Counted from the stretch's first letter, positions 22,316-31,964 are shown. The stretch is DNA of 64,000 nucleotides from Termitomyces sp. T153 (GCA_018296165.2 JACKQL020000030.1:62001-126000); one strand, 5' to 3'. A program made the numbers and translations. The notes: generated by a model from the letters alone, not told the origin.

Positions 22316-24604
22316 ATGTCTCCATCCACTGAGGTCCTTTTCCAACAGCTCTACAACACTGAGAACTCTGTATTGGTCTCTGCTCTGAGAGGAGATTTGT
22401 CAGATCTCCAGGGTAGAGTTAAACAATTGGTGAGCAACATATTTGTAGGATAATATGCCACACTCACAGATGGTGTTGAAGAAATCTTTGTAGAAGCAAA
22501 TTTCCCAGGCCAAGGACAAATAACTTGTCCTGGAGGCAAGGCAAAGCTTTTTCAATATGGCCCTCTGAATTTTATTGGGCAAGCTGTCAGATGCAAAGGC
22601 AATTGAGAAGTTGAAAAAGAAGGCAGGGGTGTATTTTAAGGAGTCACAGGCAAGGAAGGAAGCCCAGGAGGTCAACAAGGGCCAGGCAGCAGGAGGAGTA
22701 GTGGGTCTGTGTTCAATGTTGGATACCTCACCTTCAGAAATTTTTAAACAGATTTCAGCAATTGGTCTGCTGATGGTTGCAGTGGATATGGTAGTACCAG
22801 CAGGTCTGGTATCCACAGGAGCTCTGCCATCCCCAGTGGGTCCCTCATCAAAACCTGGTAGAGTATTGGCATCAAGTCCATTGTTACTAGCAGAGCTGGT
22901 CCCAGCCTGACCCCAGCTGATCAAAAAGGCTAGCAAAGCACAGATTCCCCAACAAGAATGGAGGAGATACACTGCCTGAACACTGCCTCATAGTCCTCCC
23001 CCTCCTAGCCAGTCCAAATATCAATCTGTCACCTTGGACAAAGATGACTCAAATGACTCAAATGACAACAACAATCATTCCAATGATGAGCATTATTGGC
23101 AGGGGGAGATCACACCATTAATGAGGTTAGGGAAGTACCTCATGACAGCACCTTGTGCAGGGGCATAGCTTGACCTCCCTTGCCAATACTGTCAAAAGAA
23201 GGGGCTCCAATGTGTTGAGACAAAGGGAGGAACCTTGTGCAATGCCTGCCAGCTTGTCCTCAAGTAAACATGCAGTCTCACAAGGGATCACAAGGAAGAG
23301 GTCTGGAGGAACAAGGGCAAGAAGAGAAAGAAGGAGAAAAGGCAGAGAAAACCCAAGTCTGCTAAGTATGTCAAGGGTAAGGTTGATTTATCATCTACTG
23401 ACAACAGACAGAACCAACAACACCAGTTGCTGGGCCATCAACAATTCAGCTGGTGGATATGCCAGCAGCCAGCAGAAAGGGAAGGGAAAAGGAGCAGACA
23501 GATCCACCAGTGGCCAGCAGAAGGAGGAAGGAGTGAGCAGACCCACTGATTACAAGTGGAAAGGGAAAGAGCAAGCAGCAGGCAGATCTGCCCATCTTCA
23601 CTGAATCCATTGAAGCCATCCTTTCACAAGCTATGGTGGGGTTGAACCAATGGCTCAAAATTATCAATGAAGAAATTGAGGTTGTATTGGAAGAGATGAG
23701 GTCAGGGTTTGTGCTAGCTAAGGAGACAAGGTTTACAGAGATGGAGAAGATGCTCCAGCAGTACAATACAATGCTGTGAGCACTAGACAAGCATGTGGAC
23801 ATCATTGACATGAGTGTTGTGGGCATGACATCTGACCTCAACAGAACAAAGCAAACTGTTGAGGCTCATGCTGGGTGTCTCATGCAGAACAAAGTCAACA
23901 TTGTTGTGCTCTGGGGCATAGTTGACAACCTTCAAAACCAGCTTCAAATCTCCTCCCCCCTATCCAACCAGCCCCCAGCACCAGCAGCCTTCCACCTGTG
24001 CCAGCTCATACTCTGGCACCCATTGCTGAGGCAGAAGAGCCCAATGATGATGAGACTGCTCAGCCCAAGGAGGATGAGAGTGAGATGGATCATGCCATTG
24101 CTGTAGCCATTGCTGTCAATCAGTCTTCAGTCTGCCATTGCTGACAACTCTGCTCTCATTAGCAACCCTGTTGCTATTGTGACCAATTCTGGCATTTCCA
24201 GCAAGTCCACCACCAAATCTGTTGACTGCACTGGGCCTGCTGCTAGCATCACTGACTTGGCCATTGCCACTGACTCTGTCACTTCCACTCAGCCTGCTGC
24301 CATCATCACTGACTCTGCCATTGCCACCAGACCAGCAGCCAGTAATGAATCCACTGTGCCCACTGGTGTTGAAACTGTTTTGGCCAGTCCCATTGCTGCA
24401 ACTGGGCATTCAATGGATGTGGATATAACAGGCCTAGCACTACCTCATCCTCCAGATGAGATTGTGCCACAATGTGGCCACAGCACCTCCTGAGCCACAT
24501 GACCCCCCACCAAACATACCCAGTCCTCCAGTTGTCTAGCAGGTAAGAGAAAGGCCAATGAACATGCTGAGGAAGCAATAGCCAAGAAGATGAAGGAAGC
24601 ATGA
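22316..24604 (+). pseudogene. Orphan zinc-cluster/coiled-coil gene F, decayed
   Basis: Begins MSPSTEVLFQQLYN. An in-phase intron (about 22,435-22,476, GTGAGC..CACAG) leads into a frame with the lysine-rich helix DAKAIEKLKKKAGVYF. A cysteine cluster at 23181-23273 reads C-x2-C-x6-C-x8-C-x2-C-x7-C with one stop inside. It is followed by basic RKKGRE-like stretches, a coiled coil (INEEIEVVLEEMRSGF, then TRFTEMEKMLQQYN), an Ala/Ser/Thr-rich region, and a basic C-terminus GKRKANEHAEEAIAKKMKEA before TGA at 24602. The architecture parallels the antisense genes of families A and B, but the sequence is different and no LTRs could be tied to it. Multiple stops make it inactive. The role is unknown; a nuclear DNA-binding protein of a mobile element is a reasonable guess. 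Confidence 0.6.
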
Positions 24605-24831
24605 AGAGGATGAGGGCCACTGGACTTTCTTGACATTCTTTGGACTTTTTTATACATTCTGGCCTTGTCATTACATTGTTATATTTTGTAATACCCAATG
24701 AGAATGTATATACAACATCTTGACTCAGATTCAAGTGCCCAACACAACAGATTTGTGGTTAGATTAATGTTTCTGGTTGGCAATCAAAATCTTCATTAGC
24801 CTTGTGACCCTTTGTTCAAAGGAGTAACAAT

Positions 24832-24913
24832 GGCAAAGTGGTCTATTGGTACTGCATTGTTACTTGGTATCACTTTCATGTGGCAGTTGCAGGTTTGACT
24901 CCTATAACTGTCA
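24832..24913 (+). repeat. tRNA-like unit 0 (A-box/B-box)
   Basis: An A-box-like TGGTCTATTGG is followed by a B-box-like GGTTTGACTCC. It resembles the units at 31161 and 31335, so it is the left part of a cluster split by element A1. Confidence 0.5.
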
Positions 24914-25001
24914 ATGTTAGACCTTGTTTGTTTTTTAACCTTTTGTTGAACACATGCAAGTTGTCTCATTGAACAGGATGCCTAAAATACAATGCTATTA
25001 C

Positions 25002-26191
25002 TGTCAGGTTCCGCTGACCCCGGGGGCTCAGCTGCACTGGGCGAGTCCTTACTAGGCGGGTGTGATTCCCCTGCATTGGTAACTGAACACTCGAAGACGT
25101 TCCGGGTCCGGGTGGGTTGCGCGGGTAGTTGGGGAGATGTGATCCAGACAGGTCTGGGAAGGTCCGGAGAAGTCGGATTGTGGGGAAACGAGACGGTCTT
25201 GGCGGGGTTCAGGCAGAAGGCCGTATGGGAGATTTGCGGAAGCAAGGGAGTAGGTGGCTGTGTGATCAATGGGGACGGAGCCGGGGTTTGATGGGAGATC
25301 ATTTGGAGCTGATGGAGTCCGGGACCGAGCGAAGAGTGAGGTTTGGACCTGGTAAAGGAGTGTCGGGGTTCGTAATTGTAATCGCGGAGTTTGTGAGGTC
25401 GTTAGGGTTGATGAAGACTTGGGTACAATGGTCTGACGGAGTCACCGAGACAGCGTCGGATGAGACAATATGGAACAGGAGTAGATTCGAGTGGAGATAC
25501 GAAACGATAACGAGAACGATAACGAAATGGAGACAAGACAAGACCGGGAGACTGAGATAAGACCGGGAGACTGAGATAAGACTGGGAGACTGAGATAAGA
25601 CTGGGAGACTGAGATAAGACCGGGAGACTGAGAGTAAGGAGAATGGGACACGAAACACGAAACACAAAAAGGAAACAATCAGACCATAGGTAACGTTAAG
25701 CAATATCAAGACTAGAGTACGAAGAGCTACTCAATGACTTATATACTGACTACCAGAGGACTTCGGGGTACGTCGGCTGTGGCGGCGGGGCTTGGCAGGG
25801 CTTGACGGAGTGGGCGGGTGTTGGTTGTGATCGAAGATCGTGCCGCGCTGATACGTTGATGGGATCATTGGAGAACGCGGGTTGCCCCAAGGTTGTCGTG
25901 ATACTCCAGAATAGGTCGGAGGAAGCAGGGTGTCGAGTCAATGATGGGTGGCGAAGATCGGGAATCGCGGGGGTGGTTCTCGGGGTTTGGGAAGCCCAGG
26001 GTAAGTGTCAGTGGCTGCGGGGCAGGCACCGAAGTTGGCCAGGGGGCCGTCGGAGTTAGCTGGGGGGGCGTCGGAGTTAGCCGAAGTAGGCGCGGGGCAT
26101 AGGTGGAAGTTCGGCGGAGCGTTGGGGGTCCTTTTGGGGGTTCGGGGTTTTGATGGACGATGTGCGGGGTTTCGGGGAACGGGTCATGACA
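25002..26191 (-). repeat. A1 left LTR (3' LTR), 1190 bp
   Basis: About 98.6% identical to the right LTR by eye. Nearly all differences are transitions in CpG. It contains five 19-base tandem units against three in the right LTR. Confidence 0.93.
25543..25637. repeat. 19-bp tandem repeat in left LTR, five units
   Basis: Unit ACCGGGAGACTGAGATAAG, with C/T variants at its CpG. The last unit ends GAGAGTAAG. Confidence 0.9.
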
Positions 26192-26204
26192 TCACCCCCC
26201 TTTC
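26192..26204 (-). promoter_or_regulatory. Polypurine tract of A1
   Basis: The minus strand reads GAAAGGGGGGTGA directly before the 3' LTR, the expected primer for plus-strand DNA synthesis. It fixes the element's orientation. Confidence 0.85.
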
Positions 26205-26401
26205 AGCGTCGAGACCCTTCGAGACGCAGGGCAGGACGGGGGTCAGCGGGGCGTGGGAGTCGAAGCCGAGCAATATTGATCAATCCGCAGCGAGTGATAG
26301 CGGCGTGGGAGACAAAGTCAAAGCGCGGCCGCTGTTTTGTCAGGGTCCTCCTCAATCAATTAAAAGCTTTGGGCGTGCCCCGGGGTTTCCCAAATTTTGT
26401 C

Positions 26402-27531
26402 ATGTCTTCCCCCAGCGTTCCAGTGGCTTCTCCCGCCGATTTAGACGAGGTGGTGGTGTATGACAGTGGGGGTGAGGAGTTCGAGCGTCGGCGCCGGGGT
26501 AGCGTTAGGGACCGGAGTCGTAAGTGTTGTCGACTTTTCCTTTCGGGATGGTTGACGGGGTTCCTGTAGAATCGTCCGTAGTAGTAGTGGTGGATTTTCC
26601 GGGGGTTCCGAAGCGGACCAAGTTTTGTCCCGCGATGCCAAAGGGGAAGGGGGCGTCCTCGGCAATGGTTCGGGGGAAGCGTCGAGCTTCCCCGCCCTCG
26701 GGGGCGGGACCCAGCAAGAGGCCGCGTGGGCGTGAGTTGTCGGCGGGGCCTCCGGAGTCCTCCCTCTTTTCTCCTGTCCTGGGCATCCCCTCGGAGCAGT
26801 CGTTGAGTCCCCCTGCGCCGATTCCTTTGATCACGGAGGTCTTCCTTCGCAAGCAGGTGGAGGCCTTGATGACGTCGTTGGCAGTACGGGAGGGTGAGCT
26901 CCGACGGGCGAGGGAGGATCATGATGCGGCGCGGACGGAGAAGGAAGTGATGGAGCGGGAGAGGAATACTTCGGTGCGTGTGGCGACGGAGCGAGCACTA
27001 GAGGTGCGGGGTTTGCGGGAGCGTCTGGCGCAGGTGGAGGGGCAGCCCGTGGGGGAAGCGGAGGGGCGGGGACGAGTTCCGGAGGGGATGCGTTGTGGGC
27101 GGAGCTGGAGGCGGCGAGGCGGAGGGAGGATTGGTTGGCCAACGAGGCCGCCTCGGGTCGCGCGGGGATCCTTCGTGAGTTGTCTCCCGTTCCTCCGTTC
27201 ATTATTGACGGTTCATCTTCTGAGTTTAGGCTGGGTGCGGGAGCATCGGGTCCTCTTGGACGGTGCCTCCGCGGCGTTCGCGTCGATTCAGGACGGGTTG
27301 ACGCAGGGGTCCGCAGTCCAGCCTCCGGAGTTGCAGCAGGGGATGGCGCGGTTGGAGAGGTTGCTGGCGGGGCATCGGCGGCGCAATGCGGTGGCCCCGG
27401 GATCGTGGTGGGAGGTGGCGGCCAACGTGGGGGAGGCATTGCCGGGGTTGGCGGAGATCTTAGCGGTGGTGCGGGCCCAGATGGAGGTCGACCTGGGGGT
27501 TGGGTTGCCAGGGGGTCCGGGGAGGGAGTGA
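26402..27531 (+). CDS. Antisense spliced coiled-coil gene of A1 (one frameshift)
   Basis: Plus-strand gene opposite to the retroelement. Exons are 26402-26519, 26570-27174 and 27230-27531, with introns of 50 and 55 bases (GTAAGT..TGTAG and GTGAGT..TTTAG). The first junction keeps phase, as does the second relative to the frame around it. Exon 1 encodes MSSPSVPVAS and the acidic block DEVVVYDSGGEEFE. Exon 2 has a basic NLS-like GKRRASPPSGAGPSKRPRGR, then a long Glu/Arg coiled coil (LRKQVEALMTSLAVREGELR onward) and REDWLANEAASGRAG. Exon 3 holds the conserved tail WVREHRVLLDGASAAFASI to PELQQGMARLERLLAGHRRR. The cysteine cluster of the B copies is deleted. One missing base in a G-run near 27,083-27,088 shifts frame inside exon 2, so this copy is probably broken unless that is a sequencing error. 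Function is unknown. Confidence 0.72.
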
Positions 27532-29987
27532 GATGGGTGTGGGCCTTGTTTCTTGTCGCTCTCGGACTTGCTGCCTCCCCCGTCTAATGTATATATAATT
27601 TTTGTACGCGAACATGTCCTTTCTTGGTCCCTGGGCATGTGAAGTGAGATTTTAGTTTTGCATGAGGGCGAAGTAAGCAAAACACGCAGGGGTGTGAGAG
27701 GGAGTTGAATCCCTAGTGAGTCCAGAGGCAGGGGTTACGCCCGCTAGTGCCGTCTGCGTTGGCTAGTCCCGGGGTTTGTCGGGACGGGGTGGGGCATCGC
27801 AGGAGGGCTCCCGAGGTCTGGCAGGGGTGGCGGGAGTTCTCCAGTGGGCGTTCCCAGCATTTTGGGCGGTGTCATTGAGTTCGATTCTTGGAAATTCCGA
27901 CTGGGGGTGTAGGGGACGTGTGCCGTATTGGTAGTGGAGGGTGGGCCTTCGAATCTTTCACGGTGCCCAACGGGTTCGGGGCTTTAGTTGTCTTGGCGGT
28001 GCGGTTGGCGGGGGGTAATGGGGTCTTTCCATGGTTTGGCCCTTATGCTGGCACTGGTGGCGGGGGCGGCGGGGCCTTTTTCATTGGCGGGGTTGGGTGA
28101 GGCGAGGTTCGTCCTCGCGGTATAGTTGGTCCGGGTCGGGGTCGTGTTCCGGAGTGTTGCGTCTGTGGGTGGGCCTGCTTCAGGTGGCGCTTTGATGTGC
28201 TCCGGAGTGTCGATGACCGAGGGGGTAGGATGCGGGGTGATCAGTCCCAACCAGTTCCTTCAGGTCCGGGGCCGAAATTTGAGGTTCCGGATCATCTACG
28301 TGATATTGCTCTCCTGACCAAAGGTAAGCCCGAGACGGACAAAGGGGGTCTTACATAGTTCTAATACTTCCTCGAGTTCAGAGGTCCGGGGGTCGGTAGT
28401 TCCTTCGTCGGGGAGGAAGTGGGTGGTCCCGGAGTCGACACAAGGGTCACTCGGTGGAGATTTGTTGGTTGCTTACAGTTGTTGGGGCGGCGGGGAGGTC
28501 GGCCACGGGGAGGCACTGGAGTAGGGTTCCCCGGGAGATGCGGCAGGGTCGAGGCTGCTCTTCATTCGTGTTCCGGAGCGGCCCAGAGATTGTTGTAAGT
28601 GTGGGGGTGGCAGTGGGGAGAGGCACTGCTTGCTTTTCTGGAGGCTCTGATGATGTGGTCCCTGTTCGGGCGGACATATTCCGGTGTAAGGGCGGGATTC
28701 GGAGTGGGTGGTGATTTCTGTCACGGAGTTGGGGCGACCAGGGCATCATTGTCAAGCTGGCGCCGTGAGTTTTCTTGGTCAGATGTCGTGGTCGGAGCGG
28801 AGGCCCTGGAGTCGTGTCGCCAGGGTCCGGAGCTGTGTTGAAGGGTTTGGAGGGGTCTGGGTGGGACAGTTTTAGGCTGGCACGGGGTTGTTTGGGTCGT
28901 CGAGCCAGGTGGGGGGGGGTCCCTTGAGATTATCGGAGCGTGTGCCCGTTGGGTCGTCGGGTCGCTTAAACGGCCCATCGTCGTTTTCTGGATGATGGTG
29001 GGGCTTCTCCCTCCCTTATGTGAACATGTCAGCGAATTTAGAGTACTTAGGGAACTACTTTGTATAGGGTCCTTTTTCCTATAGTTAGTTTGGGGTGGCT
29101 CCTATGCTGGGGATTCCTTTGTGGGAGGTGGCGTAGTCTGGTGGTGGAGTTTAAGCTCGGGGGTGGCATGCGGGGGGGAGTTTTGGCATCCAGGGTCCTC
29201 ATTGTCGGGGGCTCCGGATTGTGTGGGGGAGGGTGGTGAACTAGCGGCGTGGTCCGGAGTTGTCCCTTGTCGGGAGTGGGGTGCCGGGGTTCTCCCCATT
29301 AATGTCTAGAGGCTCGGGGATGTTTTGGTCTTGTTCCGGGGTTGTCGGGGTCGGGTCGGGGGAGTCGGGGCCCCTTCATTTGTTGGGCGGAGGTGACGGC
29401 CGATCGATCGAGGTCCAGAAGCAGGTCATGGTTGGAGCCTAGCCTAGGTCTGAGGTTCTTGGTTGCTGGTGGGTTGGTGGATCCACAGGCGGGCTTCCAG
29501 GGAAGCACGTTCTCAGTGGTCTCTTCGTGGCTGGCGATCCTTGTGCAGTGGGTGACTGTTCCGTGGCGGGTTGGCGTTATTGTTGGTTGGAGGGTTGGCG
29601 CGGTGCCGGAGACATTGTTGCTCATTTGATCAGAGGGTCGCCAGGCTTTAGGATGTTATTCTTTGGGTGATGTCGGGGTCAATTTTGTGCGAGAGAGCGG
29701 AGTTGGCGGAGAGTGTAGGAGTGGGGTGGAAGATGATTTGACGGTTTGCGCGAGGGGTTGGGAGTTGGGTGTGAGTTGGGGAGGGTGTCCGTGGGGGGAG
29801 CCGTTGTATGAAGGTAACCGGAGCGGAGGGGACGTTTGGTGTCGGATCCGCGACTCAATGTGCCTCGGCAAATTGGGCAGGGCCGTATGAATCATAAGGG
29901 TTCCCCGGCACGGGTAGACCATAGACATCGGAGTTATTTGATTGTGTGTGCGGGGATAAGGCGGGCATCACAGACGGGGTAAGGTAG
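27532..29987 (-). other. A1 internal region with degenerate pol and gag start
   Basis: No long coding frame on either strand. On the minus strand the first residues after the 5' LTR keep a gag-like start (SDVYGLPVPGNPYDSYGP at about 29,880-29,930) shared with A2 and B2. Around 28,990-29,110 the nucleotide sequence still lines up with the B2 segment that encodes DVFSEGSAKELPP. About 28,300 resembles the B2 integrase zinc region. It reads as a shortened, eroded gag-pol. Confidence 0.55.
27699..27771. other. Conserved segment between convergent ORF ends (A1)
   Basis: Same segment as at 18585, 46170 and 55711. It is best preserved here, with GGGAGTTGAATCCCTAGTGA and a CpG-rich block. It lies just beyond the antisense gene, where pol would end from the other side. 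Confidence 0.5.
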
Positions 29988-30000
29988 AGTCTTGATATTA
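29988..30000 (-). promoter_or_regulatory. Self-complementary primer-binding site of A1
   Basis: Minus-strand TAATATCAAGACT sits immediately inside the 5' LTR. Twelve of its bases are complementary to the predicted start of the element's own transcript (AGTCTTGATATT, inside the LTR at 30663-30674), as in Tf1-type self-priming. Confidence 0.7.
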
Positions 30001-30541
30001 TGTCAGGTTCCGCTGACCCCGGGGGCTCAGCTGCACTGGGCGAGTCCTTACTAGGCGGGTGTGATTCCCCTGCATTGGTAACCGAACACTCGAAGACGTT
30101 CCGGGTCCGGGTGGGTTGCGCGGGTAGTTGGGGAGATGTGATCCAGACAGGTCTGGGAAGGTCCGGAGAAGTCGGATTGTGGGGAAACGAGACGGTCTTG
30201 GCGGGGTTCAGGCAGAAGGCCATATGGGAGATTTGTGGAAGCAAGGGAGTAGGTGGCTGTGTGATCAATGGGGACGGAGCCGGGGTTTGATGGGAGATCA
30301 TTTGGAGCTGATGGAGTCCGGGACCGAGCGAAGAGTGAGGTTTGGACCTGGTAAAGGAGTGTCGGGGTTCGTAATTGTAATCGCGGAGTTCGTGAGGTCG
30401 TTAGGGTTGATGAAGACTTGGGTACAATGGTCTGACGGAGTCACCGAGACAGCGTCGGATGAGACAATATGGAACAGGAGTAGATTTGAGTGGAGATACG
30501 AAACGATAACAAGAACGATAACGAAATGGAGACAAGACAAG

Positions 30542-30598
30542 ACCGGGAGACTGAGATAAGACCGGGAGACTGAGATAAGACCGGGAGACTGAGAGTAA
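30542..30598. repeat. 19-bp tandem repeat in right LTR, three units
   Basis: Same unit as at 25543, with two units fewer. Confidence 0.9.
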
Positions 30599-30662
30599 GG
30601 AGAATGGGACACGAAACACGAAACACAAAAAGGAAACAATCAGACCATAGGTAACGTTAAGC

Positions 30663-30706
30663 AATATCAAGACTAGAGTACGAAGAGCTACTCAATGACT
30701 TATATA
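30663..30706 (-). promoter_or_regulatory. A1 5' LTR core promoter and inferred start
   Basis: Minus-strand TATATAAG (30706-30699) lies about 25 bases upstream of AGTCTTGATATT (30674-30663), the inferred 5' end of the transcript that would pair with the PBS. TATATA is palindromic, so plus-strand initiation is also conceivable. Confidence 0.6.
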
Positions 30707-31160
30707 CTGACTACCGGAGGACTTCGGGGTACGTCGGCTGTGGCGGTGGGGCTTGGCAGGGCTTGACGGAGTGGGCGGGTGTCGGTTGTGATCGAAGATC
30801 GTGCCGCGCTGATACGTTGATGGGATCATTGGAGAACGCAGGTTGCCCCGAGGTTGTCGTGATACTCCAGAATAGGTCGGAGGAAGCAGGGTGTCGAGTT
30901 AATGATGGGTGGCGAAGATCGGGAATCGCGGGGGTGGTTCTCGGGGTTTGGGAAGCCCAGGGTAAGTGTCAGTGGCTGCGGGGCAGGCACCGAAGTTGGC
31001 CAGGGGGCCGTCGGAGTTAGCTGGGGGGGCGTCGGAGTTAGCCGAAGTAGGCGCGGGGCATGGGCGGAAGTTCGGCGGAGTGTTGGGGGTCCTTTTGGGG
31101 GTTCGGGGTTTTGATGGACGATGTGCGGGGTTTCGGGGAACGGGTCGTGACAATTACAAT

Positions 31161-31242
31161 GGCAATGTGGTCTACTGGTAGTGTGTTGATGCTTTGTCTC
31201 AACCCCATGTGGCAGCTGCAGGTTCAACTCCTGCAGTTGGCA
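31161..31242 (+). repeat. tRNA-like unit 1
   Basis: Has TGGTCTACTGG (A-box), a T-arm with stem GCAGG/CCTGC around TTCAACT, and a perfect B-box GGTTCAACTCC. The acceptor ends GGCAATG and AGTTGGC pair at five of seven positions. It is a degenerate tRNA or tRNA-derived SINE head. Confidence 0.6.
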
Positions 31243-31334
31243 ATAATCATTGTGGAATATGGTTTTTGCATTCTCAATCAAGGAAGTACATGGCATTTTT
31301 GTTTGTTATGTAATAAATATGAGAGGATTACAAC

Positions 31335-31417
31335 AGCAACATGGTGTATTGGTACTGTGTTGTCACTTTGTATCAATGTTATGTGGCAGCTGCAGGTTTG
31401 ACTCCTGTGACTGCTGA
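31335..31417 (+). repeat. tRNA-like unit 2
   Basis: Similar to units 0 and 1. A-box TGGTGTATTGG, B-box GGTTTGACTCC. Confidence 0.5.
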
Positions 31418-31515
31418 TGTTACTACCTCATTTGTATTTTTGACCATGGGTACTTCATTGATCCTTTGTACTTTTACATCACATGTCTCATGCTGCATTG
31501 TCACTGAACCAAACA

Positions 31516-31598
31516 CAGCTGTCTGCTGTAGTGGAATTGCAATTAAAGCTTGTTAGCCTTCCATTGCCAGCAACCTCTGGGTTTGACCCCCAGTGTTT
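31516..31598 (+). repeat. tRNA-like unit 3
   Basis: A GTAGTGGAATTG A-box region, and a T-arm with a perfect five-base stem CTGGG/CCCAG around TTTGACC. Confidence 0.5.
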
Positions 31599-31642
31599 GC
31601 ATGTTTGCATTATCCATTATATTCCATGATACTTTTTCATTA

Positions 31643-31744
31643 CATGTCTATGGTCTAGTGGAAATGGCTTTCAAACTTTGAAGTCTTCCATCAGTCTGAT
31701 CAATGTCTTGTGTTAGTTGCAGGTTCAACTCCTGTATCTGGCAA
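31643..31744 (+). repeat. tRNA-like unit 4
   Basis: Perfect A-box TGGTCTAGTGG and B-box GGTTCAACTCC about 70 bases apart, wider than in a standard tRNA. Confidence 0.55.
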
Positions 31745-31808
31745 TGTCCATGGAGATATGGTATAAATTTTTTAACAAACAATCATTTTCAATTGCATGT
31801 GTGTAACA

Positions 31809-31888
31809 CCTCTTTTGGTGTAGTGGAATTCCCATTGAAGCTTTGAAGCTTTCCATACCAGCAGGATCTGGGTTCAACCCACTGTCTT
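31809..31888 (+). repeat. tRNA-like unit 5
   Basis: TTGGTGTAGTGG A-box and GGGTTCAACCC B-box at near-tRNA spacing. Confidence 0.55.
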
Positions 31889-31964
31889 TGCATTGTCTAA
31901 CATGTTCTATGCCAATTTTTTTTTATTTTTGTTTGACACTGGCAAAGTCTTTTTTTTGAACCTT

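Larger units (their letters stand above)
25002..31152 (-). mobile_element. Young LTR retrotransposon A1, complete with target duplication
   Basis: 6151-base element with LTRs 25002-26191 and 30001-31152, each starting TGTCAGG and ending TGACA, flanked by the 5-base duplication ATTAC (24997-25001 and 31153-31157). PBS and PPT place transcription on the minus strand. CpG is intact throughout, unlike every neighbouring element. The internal 3.8 kb holds an antisense plus-strand gene and only degenerate pol traces, so the element is probably non-autonomous and was moved in trans by a relative with working gag-pol. Confidence 0.93.
30001..31152 (-). repeat. A1 right LTR (5' LTR), 1152 bp
   Basis: Pairs with 25002-26191. 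The 38-base length difference equals two 19-base tandem units. Confidence 0.93.

Noticed and set aside
10781..25001. Classical RIP (CpA to TpA) as the cause of decay
   Set aside because: The visible pattern is loss of CpG with abundant CpA and TpG, and the A1 LTR differences are almost all in CpG. That fits CpG deamination better.
25543..25637. Possible CRISPR-like array
   Set aside because: Head-to-tail units without spacers in a eukaryotic LTR; a minisatellite.
25299..25709. Repetitive minus-strand ORFs in the A1 LTR (SLPVLSQSPGLIS repeats)
   Set aside because: Produced by the 19-base tandem repeat, which is open in several frames. They sit in the LTR and change length between the two LTRs.
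26356..27439. Long minus-strand open frames of 188, 115 and 202 codons in A1
   Set aside because: They are Pro/Arg-rich shadows of the GC-rich plus-strand antisense gene. The plus frame has conserved introns and homologues in three decayed copies; the minus frames do not persist in those copies.
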